NCBI RefSeq assembly: GCF_008087085.1
Contig: NZ_VIYJ01000009.1
Coordinates: 1-64,000 of the forward strand
Direction: 5' to 3'
DNA from: Nocardioides rubriscoriae
GTDB taxonomy: Bacteria; Actinomycetota; Actinomycetes; Propionibacteriales; Nocardioidaceae
DNA length: 64,000 nt
The notes beneath the pieces are model-generated. The model searched no databases. It was not told where the DNA came from and worked only from the letters and a program-made list of their open reading frames with translations. This document shows, one piece after another, positions 17,898 through 26,121 of the stretch. Numbering within the stretch: the stretch's first letter is position 1; each line of letters starts with the position of its first letter. Both the position numbers and the translations under genes were made by a program.

Positions 17898-18977
17898 TCA
17901 GGCGCGCACCGACCCGAACGCCCGCGCCACCTCGAGCAGCCGGTCGTTGCCCTCGGTCTCGCCGATGGACACACGAGCACCCTCCCCCGCGAACGGGCGT
18001 ACGACGATCCCGGCCGCGTCGGCGGCGGCCGCGAAGTCGGCCGTGCGCTCGCCGAGGGCGAACCACACGAAGTTGCCCTGTGGCTCGGGGACCGTCCAGC
18101 CCATCTCGAGAAGGGCGGCATGGACCCGCGCCCGCTCGACCGCGAGGGCCTCGACGCGCGCGAGCAGCTCGGGCTCAGCCTCGAGCGAGGCGATCGCCGC
18201 GGCCTGCGCGACGGCCGAGACGCCGAAGGGCAGCGACACCGCGCGCAGCGCGGCCGCGACCGGGCCCTGCGCCACGGCGTACCCGACGCGGAAGCCGGCC
18301 AGCCCGTAGGCCTTGGAGAAGGTGCGGAAGAGCACGACGTTGGGGTGGGCGCGGTAGGTCGCGAGACCGTCGACGGCGTCGTCCATCCGGACGAACTCGA
18401 GGTAGGCCTCGTCGACCACGGCGACCACGTGCGACGGCACCCGGGCCAGGAACGCGTCGAGCTCGGACTGGGTGACGGCCGGGCCGGTGGGGTTGTTGGG
18501 CGTGCAGACCATCACGATCCGGGTGCGGTCGGTGATCGCGGCCAGCATCGCGTCGAGGTCGTGGCGCCCCTCGGCGGTCACCGGCACCTGCACCGACGTG
18601 GCACCGGCCGTGGTGACCGCGATCGGGTAGGCCTCGAAGGAGCGCCAGGCGTAGACGACCTCGTCGCCCGGCTCGCAGAACGCCCCGACCAGCTGGTAGA
18701 TCAGCGCGACGCTGCCGGTCGCCACGGCCAGGTCGGTGGTCGGCACGCCGAGGCGCGTGGCCAGGGCCTCGTAGAGCGCGGTGCTGCCCATGTCGGGGTA
18801 GCGGTTCATCGTCGCGACCGCCTGCGTCGCCGCCTCGACCACCCCGGGCAGCGGCGGGTAGGGGTTCTCGTTGCTCGACAGCTTGTACGCCGTCTGGCCC
18901 GGTCGCACCGTCGGCGGCTTGCCGGGCACGTAGGTCGGGATCTGCAGGACGTTGGGGCGCGGCTGAGGGTGGGCCAT
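17898..18977 (-). CDS. Histidinol-phosphate / aromatic aminotransferase (HisC-like)
   Basis: A 359-aa fold-type I PLP enzyme. Signatures are [13 protein letters not shown] (about 32-44), CTPNNPTGP (158-166), DEAYLEF and the PLP lysine K222 in [16 protein letters not shown]. Length and motifs match HisC2/Pat-type proteins of actinobacteria, which transaminate aromatic amino acids (phenylalanine or tyrosine) as well as histidinol phosphate. There are no other his genes here, so a Pat-like role is at least as likely as histidine biosynthesis. ATG start at 18977 with a -10 element 7 nt upstream. Confidence 0.88.
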   Translation of the reverse strand: MAHPQPRPNVLQIPTYVPGKPPTVRPGQTAYKLSSNENPYPPLPGVVEAATQAVATMNRYPDMGSTALYEALATRLGVPTTDLAVATGSVALIYQLVGAFCEPGDEVVYAWRSFEAYPIAVTTAGATSVQVPVTAEGRHDLDAMLAAITDRTRIVMVCTPNNPTGPAVTQSELDAFLARVPSHVVAVVDEAYLEFVRMDDAVDGLATYRAHPNVVLFRTFSKAYGLAGFRVGYAVAQGPVAAALRAVSLPFGVSAVAQAAAIASLEAEPELLARVEALAVERARVHAALLEMGWTVPEPQGNFVWFALGERTADFAAAADAAGIVVRPFAGEGARVSIGETEGNDRLLEVARAFGSVRA

Positions 18978-18984
18978 GCTGCTC

Positions 18985-18990
18985 AGGTTA
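18985..18990 (-). promoter_or_regulatory. Leaderless-type -10 element
   Basis: TAACCT on the minus strand, 7 nt before the aminotransferase ATG. The -35 zone falls inside the adjoining 46-bp palindromic element, so that element may affect this promoter. Confidence 0.45.
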
Positions 18991-19003
18991 GTGGTGGGGC
19001 CTG

Positions 19004-19049
19004 GTCGTCCGCCTCACCGTGACTGCGAACTCACGCTCGGGCGGACGAC
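19004..19049. repeat. 46-bp dispersed palindromic element, copy A
   Basis: Ends GTCGTCCGCC and GGCGGACGAC form 10-bp perfect inverted repeats, with imperfect pairing inward. Its reverse complement aligns without gaps over 46 bp with 58660-58705, sharing GAGCGTGAGT next to the left arm and TGAGGCGGACGAC at the right end. It lies between the aminotransferase and VanZ-like genes. Confidence 0.75.
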
Positions 19050-19065
19050 CCTGGTGTTCTCGCGC

Positions 19066-19626
19066 TCAGCGGCCCACACCGCCTCGCCACGGCCGCAGCA
19101 CCACGGCCAGCACCAGCCCGACCGCCACGCCGAGACCTGCGCCGGTCGCGTTGTCGACGATGTCGGTGACGTCGCAGGCACGGTCGATGCGGGCCAGCTC
19201 GAGCTGGGTCCACTCGATGCCCACCGAGTAGGCCGCCAGCAGGACGAGGCCCAGCGGCACCGTGACCAGGGCCGACCGCCGCCAGCGCGCGGCGGCCACG
19301 ACCAGCAGCGCCCCGGACGGCACGAACACGGCGACGTTGAGCAGGCGCTGACCGCCGGAGAAGATCCAGAACCCGTCGGGGGCCGGGCCGCCGATGTCCC
19401 ACGAGCAGGAGTCGAGCCGGCTGTCGGCGTAGACGACCCCGGGCGCACCGTCGGCGGGGATCAGGGTGACCAGCCCGATGACGACGACCGACCAGAGCAG
19501 GCCGCCGGTCGCCAGCGCCGCGACGGTGCCGAGACGGCGGCGCAGGGCCAGGGCCAGTGCGCCGCAGACCACGCCCGAGAGCGCGACGCCCACGAGCATG
19601 ACGCCCACACCACCGACCGGGAACAC
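19066..19626 (-). CDS. VanZ-like membrane protein
   Basis: A 186-aa membrane protein with four hydrophobic segments. It resembles the VanZ-like family: GFWIFSGGQRLLNVAVFVPSGALL, then AYSVGIEWTQLELARIDRACDVTDIVDNATGAGLG. The acidic CDVTDIVDNATGAGLG segment is the most conserved feature of the family. VanZ gives low-level teicoplanin resistance in enterococci; most homologues have no tested role. The start could be GTG 19626 or ATG 19599; I chose the GTG because TAGCCT (19634-19639) lies exactly 7 nt upstream, as in the other leaderless genes here. Confidence 0.8.
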   Translation of the reverse strand: MFPVGGVGVMLVGVALSGVVCGALALALRRRLGTVAALATGGLLWSVVVIGLVTLIPADGAPGVVYADSRLDSCSWDIGGPAPDGFWIFSGGQRLLNVAVFVPSGALLVVAAARWRRSALVTVPLGLVLLAAYSVGIEWTQLELARIDRACDVTDIVDNATGAGLGVAVGLVLAVVLRPWRGGVGR

Positions 19627-19633
19627 TGGCCCG

Positions 19634-19639
19634 AGGCTA
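19634..19639 (-). promoter_or_regulatory. Leaderless-type -10 element
   Basis: TAGCCT on the minus strand, 7 nt before GTG 19626. It decides the start of the VanZ-like gene. Confidence 0.4.
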
Positions 19640-19652
19640 CCGAGAACGCCCG

Positions 19653-20282
19653 TCAGCCGGGCATCCGGTCGGCGGCGAGCCCCGCCACGAGATGGCCCAG
19701 CATCGGGTGGAGCAGGGCGTCCTCGGGGTCGTCGACGACCCGGTGGAAGCCCGCCTGCTCGAGCATGATGTAGCCGTGGAGCGCGGTCCACAGCTGGCCC
19801 GCCACGGCCGCCGGGTCGTCGCGGCGCAGCGTGCCGGCCGCCATCGCCCGCTCGACCACCGCGACGAGCTGGCCGAACGCCTCGAGCCCGACCCCCTTGT
19901 CCTCGTCGCTGAGCCGGTAGCCGCCCAGGGAGGCGGAGCCGAACATCACGGCGTACAGCCGGGGGTGGGCCAGGGCGTGCTGCCGGTACGCCGCCGCGAC
20001 CGTGGTCAGGTCGTGCAGGGTGTCGTCGGTCCGCGGGACGGCACCGACCCGGGCGCACAGCTGTGCGAACCCGTCGGCCACGACCTCGCGCACCAGCGCC
20101 GGCATCGACCCGAAGTGGGTGTAGACCGCCATCGTCGAGGTGCCGACCTCGCGGGTCAGGCGACGCGTGGTCAGCGCGGACGGCCCCTCCTCGGCCAGCA
20201 CCTCGGCCGCGACGTCGAGCAGCCGACGCCGCACGTCGGGCACGGGGTCGGGCGCGGGGTCGGAGCAGGACACCCTTGCCAT
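19653..20282 (-). CDS. TetR-family repressor
   Basis: A 209-aa regulator. The N-terminal HTH is RRRLLDVAAEVLAEEGPSAL...TTRRLTREVGTSTMAVYTHFGSMPALVREV (about residues 18-70). The C-terminal ligand domain matches the TetR_C WHG type: YRQHALAHPRLYAVMFG and LWTALHGYIMLEQAGF. It is divergent from a carotenoid oxygenase, and two matching palindromes lie in the 54-bp gap. It probably represses itself and the oxygenase, releasing DNA on binding an unknown, perhaps apocarotenoid-like, ligand. Confidence 0.85.
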   Translation of the reverse strand: MARVSCSDPAPDPVPDVRRRLLDVAAEVLAEEGPSALTTRRLTREVGTSTMAVYTHFGSMPALVREVVADGFAQLCARVGAVPRTDDTLHDLTTVAAAYRQHALAHPRLYAVMFGSASLGGYRLSDEDKGVGLEAFGQLVAVVERAMAAGTLRRDDPAAVAGQLWTALHGYIMLEQAGFHRVVDDPEDALLHPMLGHLVAGLAADRMPG

Positions 20283-20288
20283 GCTGTC

Positions 20289-20323
20289 ATAACGTCGTTA
20301 TCGTCACTCGATAACACTGTTAT
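20289..20323. promoter_or_regulatory. Two tandem TetR operators
   Basis: ATAACGTCGTTAT (20289-20301) and ATAACACTGTTAT (20311-20323) are both 13-bp palindromes of the form ATAAC-R-N-Y-GTTAT. Their centres are 22 bp apart, two helical turns, so two dimers would bind one DNA face. One abuts the tetR start, the other the oxygenase ribosome site (AGGGAG at 20324-20329). Confidence 0.75.
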
Positions 20324-20336
20324 AGGGAGATGTCGC

Positions 20337-21728
20337 GTGAACCGCTACCTGCAGGACGGGTTCGCCCCCGTCGCCGACGAGCTCACCGCGTTCGACCTCG
20401 AGGTCACCGGCACGATCCCCGACCACCTCGACGGCCGCTACCTGCGCATCGGCCCCAACCCGGTCGACGACCCCGGCGACGACCACCACTGGTTCCTGGG
20501 CGAGGGCATGGTCCACGGCGTCCGGCTCGAGGACGGCGCCGCCCGGTGGTACCGCAACCGCTGGGTCCGACCCGCCGAGGGCGACTTCGCCCCGAACACC
20601 CACGTCGTCGGCCACGCCGGCCGCACGCTCGCGCTGGTCGAGGGCGGGTCCCCGCCCTACGAGCTGGGCGAGGAGCTCGACACGCTCGGGCGCGCCTGCT
20701 TCGCCGGCGACCTGCGCGCCGGCTACACCGCCCACCCCCACGAGGACCCCGCGACCGGCGAGCTGCACGCGGTGTCCTACTCGTGGACCCGCGGCAACCG
20801 GGTCGACTACTCCGTCCTGGGCACCGACGGCCGGCTGCGCCGTCAGGTCGAGGTCGAGGTGCACGGCAGCCCGATGATGCACGACTGCGCGATCACCGAG
20901 CACTGGGTCGTGCTCTACGACCTCCCCGTGACCTTCGACATCGACATGGTCGCCGGCCGCACCCCGCGCCCGATGCGGCTGCCGACGCGGTTCGCCCTCA
21001 ACCGGATCGTGGGCCGCAACCCCGTGCCCGACCGGGTCATCGACGCCGTGACGCGCGGGCGCCGCGCCCCCAGCCAGCTGCCCTACTCGTGGGACGCCGA
21101 CTACCCCGCGCGCATCGGCCTGCTGCCGCGCGAGGGGGCCGCCGACGGCAGCGACGTGCGCTGGTTCGACATCGACCCCTGCTACGTCTTCCACACCCTC
21201 AACGCCTTCGAGGTGCCCGAGACCGGCGAGGTCGTCATCGACGTCGTGCGCCACGACCGCATGTTCGCCACGGTCTTCACCGGCCCCGACGAGGGCCCGA
21301 CCTCGCTGGTGCGCTTCACCCTCGACCTCGCCTCGGGCAAGGCCCACGAGCACCGTCACGACGAGCACTCGCAGGAGTTCCCGCGCATCGACGAGCGGCT
21401 CACCGGCCGACGGCACCGGTTCGGCTACGCGGTCGAGATCACCGACGGCGCGCCGGGCGACGCCGTCCTGCGCCACGACACCGTGGCCGGCACCACCGAC
21501 GTACGCCGCCTCGGCGCCGGGCTCGAGGTCGGCGAGCTGGTCTTCGTCCCGAACGGCCGCGACGCCGCCGAGGACGACGGCGTCCTGATGGGCTACGTCA
21601 CCGACCGGCCCACCGGCCGCAGCGCGCTGCGGCTGCTCGACGCGGCCACGCTCGAGGACGTCGCGACCGTGCACCTGCCCGGCCGGGTGCCGGCGGGGTT
21701 CCACGGCAGCTGGCTGCCGGACGACTGA
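20337..21728 (+). CDS. Carotenoid cleavage oxygenase
   Basis: A 463-aa non-haem Fe(II) dioxygenase of the RPE65/carotenoid oxygenase family, which cleaves a C=C bond of carotenoids or stilbenoids. The seven-bladed propeller iron site is complete: H133 in YTAHPHEDP, H182 in MMHDCAITEHW, H286 in YVFHTLNAFE and H456 in GFHGSWLPDD. The N-terminus has the family signature GRYLRIGPNP. The GTG at 20337 has AGGGAGA 6 nt upstream; the open frame extending leftward over tetR is not coding. No carotenoid biosynthesis genes lie nearby, so the substrate is unknown. Confidence 0.9.
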   Translation: MNRYLQDGFAPVADELTAFDLEVTGTIPDHLDGRYLRIGPNPVDDPGDDHHWFLGEGMVHGVRLEDGAARWYRNRWVRPAEGDFAPNTHVVGHAGRTLALVEGGSPPYELGEELDTLGRACFAGDLRAGYTAHPHEDPATGELHAVSYSWTRGNRVDYSVLGTDGRLRRQVEVEVHGSPMMHDCAITEHWVVLYDLPVTFDIDMVAGRTPRPMRLPTRFALNRIVGRNPVPDRVIDAVTRGRRAPSQLPYSWDADYPARIGLLPREGAADGSDVRWFDIDPCYVFHTLNAFEVPETGEVVIDVVRHDRMFATVFTGPDEGPTSLVRFTLDLASGKAHEHRHDEHSQEFPRIDERLTGRRHRFGYAVEITDGAPGDAVLRHDTVAGTTDVRRLGAGLEVGELVFVPNGRDAAEDDGVLMGYVTDRPTGRSALRLLDAATLEDVATVHLPGRVPAGFHGSWLPDD

Positions 21729-21740
21729 CCGGCGCGTCCA

Positions 21741-22634
21741 CTACTCCGGCGGCAGCACCACGGCACCGCCGGCGACGGCGGGCAGGTCGCGGCCGATGGT
21801 GACGTCGACGGGGTTGGTCAGGCACCGGATCGAGCCGCCACCCTTGTGGAACTCGGAGACGTCGACGACGACGACCTCGAAGCCCCACTCCTCGAGCTGC
21901 GCGCGCACCCGGTCGGGGCAGGCCGGCATGACGACGGTGTGGCCGACGACCACCGAGTTGGCGCAGAACGTGGTCAGCGCCTCCTCCTCGGTGAGCACCA
22001 GCGGCTCGGGCACCAGCGCGAGCAGCGCCTGCGCCGAGGCCTCGTCGAGCGCGCTCGGGCAGACCATGGCGCGGCGGTCGTCGAGCGGGCAGAAGGCCAG
22101 GTCGAGGTGGTACATGCCGGGGTGGGCGATGCGCATGCCGCGCACCCGCACGCCGAGGTCGCTGGCCAGGTGCTTGAGGGCGAGCTCCTCGGTGCGGGGG
22201 CCGTAGCCGACGACCAGCGCGTCGCCCCAGGCGAACGCGTCGCCGGCCTCGAGGTGGGCACCCACGCCGTCGCGCCCGACGTACGACGTCGTGAAGCCGC
22301 GCTCGGCGAACCAGGGCTGCGCGGAGCGCGACTCCATGCGGCGCTCGGGGTAGCGCATGTGCGACATGACCACGTGCCGGTCGCCGGTGTCGCGCACGAC
22401 CCCGAGACCGAGGTTCATCGCGTAGACCATGTCGGGGGCGTCGGAGCGCTGGGCGAGCACGTCGACAGTCGCGCCGAGGCCGCGCAGCGTGGCGACCATC
22501 TCGTGCCACTGCCGCCAGGCGGTCGGCCCGTCGGGCTGCACCGCGGGGTCCATGTACGGGTTGATGACGTAGTCGACGCGGAAGTGCGTCGGCTCGACGG
22601 CGATGTAGTGGCGACCCCAGCCCAGCTCGGACAA
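21741..22634 (-). CDS. Dimethylargininase (DDAH)-like amidinotransferase-fold enzyme
   Basis: A 297-aa protein of the guanidine-group-modifying superfamily. Family blocks are FRVDYVINPYMDP, SHMRYPERRMES, HPGMYHLDLAFCPLD with the catalytic H176, and KGGGSIRCLTNPV with the nucleophile C271. DDAH releases dimethylamine from methylated arginines to give citrulline; arginine deiminase or an unknown guanidine substrate is possible. The start is TTG 22634, supported by GGGAGG at 22640-22645, 5 nt upstream; an in-frame ATG further up would read through the operator and lacks a ribosome site. Divergent from a GntR regulator. Confidence 0.82.
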   Translation of the reverse strand: MSELGWGRHYIAVEPTHFRVDYVINPYMDPAVQPDGPTAWRQWHEMVATLRGLGATVDVLAQRSDAPDMVYAMNLGLGVVRDTGDRHVVMSHMRYPERRMESRSAQPWFAERGFTTSYVGRDGVGAHLEAGDAFAWGDALVVGYGPRTEELALKHLASDLGVRVRGMRIAHPGMYHLDLAFCPLDDRRAMVCPSALDEASAQALLALVPEPLVLTEEEALTTFCANSVVVGHTVVMPACPDRVRAQLEEWGFEVVVVDVSEFHKGGGSIRCLTNPVDVTIGRDLPAVAGGAVVLPPE

Positions 22635-22655
22635 CGCAACCTCCCACAAGACGAT

Positions 22656-22670
22656 GATTGTCAGACAATC
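22656..22670. promoter_or_regulatory. GntR-type operator palindrome
   Basis: GATTGTCAGACAATC is a perfect 15-bp palindrome around one base and contains the TGTC-N-GACA core typical of FadR/FCD-type GntR operators. It lies 22 nt before the DDAH-like start and about 90 nt before gntR, so it probably covers the DDAH promoter. Confidence 0.7.
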
Positions 22671-22760
22671 TGACATCCCCATCGTGACCGATCCGGCGCC
22701 ACAGATCAAGGCGGGGCGTCCGTGCCCCCCACGACCGGCCGGGTCGGCATGATGGGGCCC

Positions 22761-23459
22761 ATGACGTCGACCGGGTCGCCCCTCGCCGAGACCGGCGGAC
22801 CGTTCGCGACCCTGCACGTCGAGCACACCTCGACCGTCGAGCGCGCGGCCGAGGAGCTGCGCCGCGCGATCTTCGAGGGCGAGATCGAGAGCGGTACGGC
22901 GCTGCGCGAGGTCGCGCTCGCCGACTCCCTCGGGGTCTCGCGCCCGACGATCCGCGAGGCGCTGGGGGTGCTGGTCGCCGAGGGCCTGGCGACCCGCGAG
23001 CCGCACCGCGGGGTCCACGTCGCCACCCCCGAGGCCGAGTCGGTGCGCGACGTCTGCGCCGCCCGCTGGGTCCTCGAGGGCGCCGGGGTGAGTCGGTGGC
23101 GCGAGGCCACCGACGCCCAGCGCGACCACGTCCGCACCTCCCTGCGCACCTACACCGACGCCGTGCGCGCCGAGGGCACCTACCAGGAGCTCAACGCCCT
23201 CCACCTCGCCTTCCACGTCTCCCTCGTCGGCCTGGCCGGCAGTCCGCGCCTGGTCGCCATGGCCGAGAACCTCGTCGTCGAGCTCAAGCTCGCCCTGGCC
23301 CAGGTCGAGCGGATCGCCCGCAACGCCCACGACGAGGCCGACACCCACGTCGCGCTCGTCCAGCTGCTCGAGGACGACGACGTCGACGCGGCCATGACGT
23401 TCCTGCAGGGCCACCTCGCCGACGCCGAGACCGAGATCATCAGCGCGTTGGGGTTGTAG
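22761..23459 (+). CDS. GntR-family regulator, FCD type
   Basis: A 232-aa regulator. The winged helix spans about residues 20-80 (AAEELRRAIFEGEIESGTAL, LADSLGVSRPTIREALGVLV, EGLATREPHRGVHVA) and is followed by the helical FCD ligand domain (YQELNALHLAFHVSLVGLAGSPRLV), whose His residues usually bind a metal and carboxylate ligand. The start could also be ATG 22749 or 22752; GGGG before 22761 is only a weak ribosome site. The 15-bp palindrome upstream of the divergent DDAH-like gene is its likely target. Confidence 0.83.
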   Translation: MTSTGSPLAETGGPFATLHVEHTSTVERAAEELRRAIFEGEIESGTALREVALADSLGVSRPTIREALGVLVAEGLATREPHRGVHVATPEAESVRDVCAARWVLEGAGVSRWREATDAQRDHVRTSLRTYTDAVRAEGTYQELNALHLAFHVSLVGLAGSPRLVAMAENLVVELKLALAQVERIARNAHDEADTHVALVQLLEDDDVDAAMTFLQGHLADAETEIISALGL

Positions 23460-23477
23460 TCACACGTGCACCAGGAA

Positions 23478-23557
23478 TCACCGGCCGGCCGGTGAACGCC
23501 TGACCGGGACGACGAAATCTCATCGGCCCGGTCGGGGTTTCACCGGCCGGCCGGTGA
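23478..23557. repeat. Two copies of an 18-bp perfect palindrome
   Basis: TCACCGGCCGGCCGGTGA occurs at 23478-23495 and again, exactly, at 23540-23557, 62 bp apart, between gntR and the YvlD-like gene. With no loop and no U-tract it is a poor terminator; it could be a repeated protein-binding site or a dispersed palindrome. Nothing else is visible in this 165-bp gap. Confidence 0.8.
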
Positions 23558-23624
23558 ATCCCGGGACAGGTGAGACGAACCCAAGCCCCCACGACCGACG
23601 TACGCCGCCTGCCAGACTGCGCGC

Positions 23625-24020
23625 ATGCGCATCTTCCTGCGGCTCCTCACGACCGCGCTCGGCCTGGCCACGGCGGCCTGGCTGCTCGACGGCGTCGCGT
23701 TCCCGGGCGGCCCGACGCAGGGGTGGGCCGCGGTGCGCCACGACCTGGTCCCGCTGCTGCTGGTCTCGGCGATCCTGGGCCTGGTCTCGGCGGTGGTCAA
23801 GCCCGTGCTCACGCTGTTGTCGATCCCGCTGATCATCGTGACGCTGGGCCTGTTCCTGCTGGCGATCAACGCGCTGATGCTGATGCTCACGGGGGCGCTG
23901 GCCGACGCGCTCGACATCGAGTTCCGCGTCGACGGCTTCTGGACCGCGGTCGGCGCCTCGATCATCATCACCGTCGTCACCTGGGTCGTCGACGGCTTCG
24001 TGGGCTCGGACAAGGACTGA
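23625..24020 (+). CDS. YvlD / phage-holin-4-family membrane protein
   Basis: A 131-aa protein with four hydrophobic segments: MRIFLRLLTTALGLATAAWLL, LVPLLLVSAILGLVSAVVKPVL, SIPLIIVTLGLFLLAINALMLML and a C-terminal helix before a short tail. The blocks NxxVKPVLxLLxxPLxxxTLGLF-like and INAxxL are characteristic of the family annotated as phage holin 4 / YvlD, which is a chromosomal family of unknown function. CAGACT lies 6 nt before the ATG, a leaderless arrangement. The phosphatase start overlaps its stop by one base (TGATG). Confidence 0.8.
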   Translation: MRIFLRLLTTALGLATAAWLLDGVAFPGGPTQGWAAVRHDLVPLLLVSAILGLVSAVVKPVLTLLSIPLIIVTLGLFLLAINALMLMLTGALADALDIEFRVDGFWTAVGASIIITVVTWVVDGFVGSDKD

Positions 24021-24502
24021 TGGTCCCCGCTCCCCGGGAGCCCGGGCGCTACCGGGTGGCGATGGTCTGCCTGGGCAACATCTGCCGCTCGCCGATGGCC
24101 GACGTCGTGCTGCGCGCCAAGCTCGCCCAGGCCGGTCTCGACGACCGGGTCGAGGTGCAGAGCTGCGGCACCGGCGGCTGGCACGTCGGCGAGCCGATGG
24201 ACCGGCGCGCGGCCGCGACGCTGCGCGAGGCCGGCTACGACGGCAGCGCCCACCGCGCGCAGCAGTTCACCGCGGCCTGGCTCGACCACCACGACCTCGT
24301 GCTGGCCATGGACACCGACAACCTCGCCGCGGTCGGCGGCCGCTCCGACCGGGTGATGCTGCTGCGCGACCTCGACCCGGACGGTCCCGGCGAGGTGCCG
24401 GACCCGTACTACGGTGGGGAGAGCGGATTCACGGAGGTGCTGGCGATGGTCGAACGCTGCTGCGACGCCCTGGTCCACGACGTCGCCCCGCTGGTGCGAT
24501 GA
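24020..24502 (+). CDS. Low-molecular-weight protein tyrosine phosphatase
   Basis: A 160-aa cytosolic phosphatase. The P-loop CLGNICRSPMAD places the nucleophile at C17 and the phosphate-binding arginine at R23; the general acid lies in VPDPYYGG near the C-terminus. Length is normal for the family (PtpA-like). It is translationally coupled on both sides, by TGATG with the YvlD-like gene and by ATGA with the kinase gene, so the three genes form one operon. The substrate may be a phosphoprotein; PtpA-type enzymes of actinobacteria can also be secreted but no signal is visible. Confidence 0.9.
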   Translation: MVPAPREPGRYRVAMVCLGNICRSPMADVVLRAKLAQAGLDDRVEVQSCGTGGWHVGEPMDRRAAATLREAGYDGSAHRAQQFTAAWLDHHDLVLAMDTDNLAAVGGRSDRVMLLRDLDPDGPGEVPDPYYGGESGFTEVLAMVERCCDALVHDVAPLVR

Positions 24503-25365
24503 CCCGGCAGCCGGCGATCGCCCGCCGTGCCGAGCAGCTGCTCGGCACCGCCGTGGTGGCGACCGCACCGGTCGCCGGCGGTGACGTGTCGATCGCGACC
24601 AAGCTGCGCCTGGGCAACGGCACCACCGCGCTGATGAAGACGATGACCCGGACCCCGCCCGGCTTCTTCGAGCAGGAGGCCTGGGGCCTGCGCTGGCTCG
24701 CCGAGGCCACCGCCGACGGCGGCGTCCCCGTGCCCGAGGTGCTCGCCGTCGAGCCCGACTGCCTGGTCCTGGGCTGGGTCGAGACCGGTCGCCCCACCGG
24801 CGACGAGGCGGCCGCGCTGGGCCGCAGCCTCGCGATCACCCACGCCACCGGCGCCCCGTCGTACGGCGCCCGACGCGACGGCTTCATCGGCCGGCTCCCG
24901 CTGCCGCAGCGCCCCACCGACACGTGGGCCGAGTTCCTCGCCGAGCGGCGGCTGCGTCCGTTCGTGCGGCTGGCCCACGACCGTGGCGCGATCGAGCCCG
25001 AGGACGCCGCGGCGGTCGAGGCCGTCGCCGCGCGGCTCGGCGAGCTGGTCCCCGAGGAGCCCCCCGCCCGTCTGCACGGCGACCTGTGGAACGGCAACGT
25101 GCTGTGGGGCGCCGACGGCCGCGCCGCCGTCATCGACCCCGCCGCCCACGGCGGGCACCGCGAGGTCGACCTGGCGATGCTGTCGCTCTTCGGCCTGCCC
25201 CACCTGCAGCGCCTGCTCGACGCCTACGCCGAGGTCGCCCCGCTCGCCGACGGCTGGGAGGACCGGGTCGGGCTCTTCCAGATCTTCCCCCTGCTCGTGC
25301 ACGCCTGCCTGTTCGGCGGCGGCTACGGCGCCCGCGCGGCCGCTGTTGCGCGGCGCTACCGCTGA
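24499..25365 (+). CDS. Fructosamine kinase-like protein
   Basis: A 288-aa protein of the fructosamine/ketosamine-3-kinase family, which phosphorylates sugar-amine adducts on glycated proteins so that they fall apart. The APH-type kinase core shows the catalytic loop RLHGDLWNGNVLW (D195) and the Mg-binding IDPAAHGGHREVDLAM (D213), with PVAGGDVSIATKLRL at the N-terminus. Coupled to the phosphatase gene by ATGA. A role in protein deglycation is inferred from the family. Confidence 0.87.
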   Translation: MTRQPAIARRAEQLLGTAVVATAPVAGGDVSIATKLRLGNGTTALMKTMTRTPPGFFEQEAWGLRWLAEATADGGVPVPEVLAVEPDCLVLGWVETGRPTGDEAAALGRSLAITHATGAPSYGARRDGFIGRLPLPQRPTDTWAEFLAERRLRPFVRLAHDRGAIEPEDAAAVEAVAARLGELVPEEPPARLHGDLWNGNVLWGADGRAAVIDPAAHGGHREVDLAMLSLFGLPHLQRLLDAYAEVAPLADGWEDRVGLFQIFPLLVHACLFGGGYGARAAAVARRYR

Positions 25366-25383
25366 GCGACCGGCCGGGCCACT

Positions 25384-25400
25384 TCTCAGACACGCCTCAG
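25384..25400 (+). promoter_or_regulatory. Direct repeat YCTCAG, 11-bp period
   Basis: TCTCAG (25384-25389) and CCTCAG (25395-25400) are one helical turn apart, just upstream of the response regulator. Direct CTCAG repeats are reminiscent of mycobacterial MprA boxes. A -10-like CAAGGT follows at 25411-25416, 6 nt before GTG 25423. Autoregulation is inferred. Confidence 0.4.
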
Positions 25401-25422
25401 GGCCCCGTGGCAAGGTGGACGC

Positions 25423-26121
25423 GTGTCCGCTCCTGCCAAGCCGCGCCTGCTCGTCGTCGACGACGACAAGGCCGTGCGTGAGTCGCTGCGCCGCTCGCTG
25501 GAGTTCAACGGCTACGAGGTCCACCTGGCCGGCGACGGCGCCGAGGCGCTCGCCGGGATCGCCGCGATGGCGCCCGACGTGGTGGTGATGGACGTGATGA
25601 TGCCGCGTCTCGACGGGCTCGAGACGACCCGTGCCCTGCGCACCGCGGGCAACGACGTGCCGATCATCGTGCTCACCGCACGCGACGCCGTCGGCGACCG
25701 GGTCGAGGGCCTCGACGCGGGCGCCGACGACTACCTCACCAAGCCCTTCGCGCTGCCCGAGCTGCTGGCCCGGCTGCGGGCGCTGCTGCGGCGCGCGGTG
25801 CCCACCGAGGACGACGCCGAGGAGGTGCTGTCCTTCTCCGACCTGACGATGAACGTCACGACCCGCGAGGTCCGGCGCGGGCCGCGCACCATCGACCTGA
25901 CCCGGACCGAGTTCACCCTGCTCGAGCTGTTCCTGCGGCGCCCGCGCCGCGTGCTCGACCGGTCGTTCATCCTCGAGGAGGTCTGGGGCTACGACTTCCC
26001 GACCACCGCCAACTCCCTCGAGGTCTACGTCGGCTACCTGCGCCGCAAGACCGAGGCCGAGGCCGAGCCGCGCCTGCTCCACACCGTGCGTGGCGTGGGC
26101 TACGTGCTCAAGGAGTCATGA
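25423..26121 (+). CDS. OmpR-type response regulator (MprA-like)
   Basis: A 232-aa two-component regulator. The receiver has acidic pocket DDD (13-15), phosphoacceptor D57 in [12 protein letters not shown], and the TKPF lysine (about 107). The C-terminal winged helix reads [22 protein letters not shown] and ends in [14 protein letters not shown]. Sequence and partner resemble MprA of mycobacteria, an envelope-stress regulator, but the identity is inferred. GTG start. Overlaps the kinase gene by ATGA. Confidence 0.88.
   Translation: MSAPAKPRLLVVDDDKAVRESLRRSLEFNGYEVHLAGDGAEALAGIAAMAPDVVVMDVMMPRLDGLETTRALRTAGNDVPIIVLTARDAVGDRVEGLDAGADDYLTKPFALPELLARLRALLRRAVPTEDDAEEVLSFSDLTMNVTTREVRRGPRTIDLTRTEFTLLELFLRRPRRVLDRSFILEEVWGYDFPTTANSLEVYVGYLRRKTEAEAEPRLLHTVRGVGYVLKES

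Noticed and set aside
23625..24020. Prophage holin
   Set aside because: The YvlD/holin-4 family is chromosomal, and no phage genes, integrase or lysin lie nearby.
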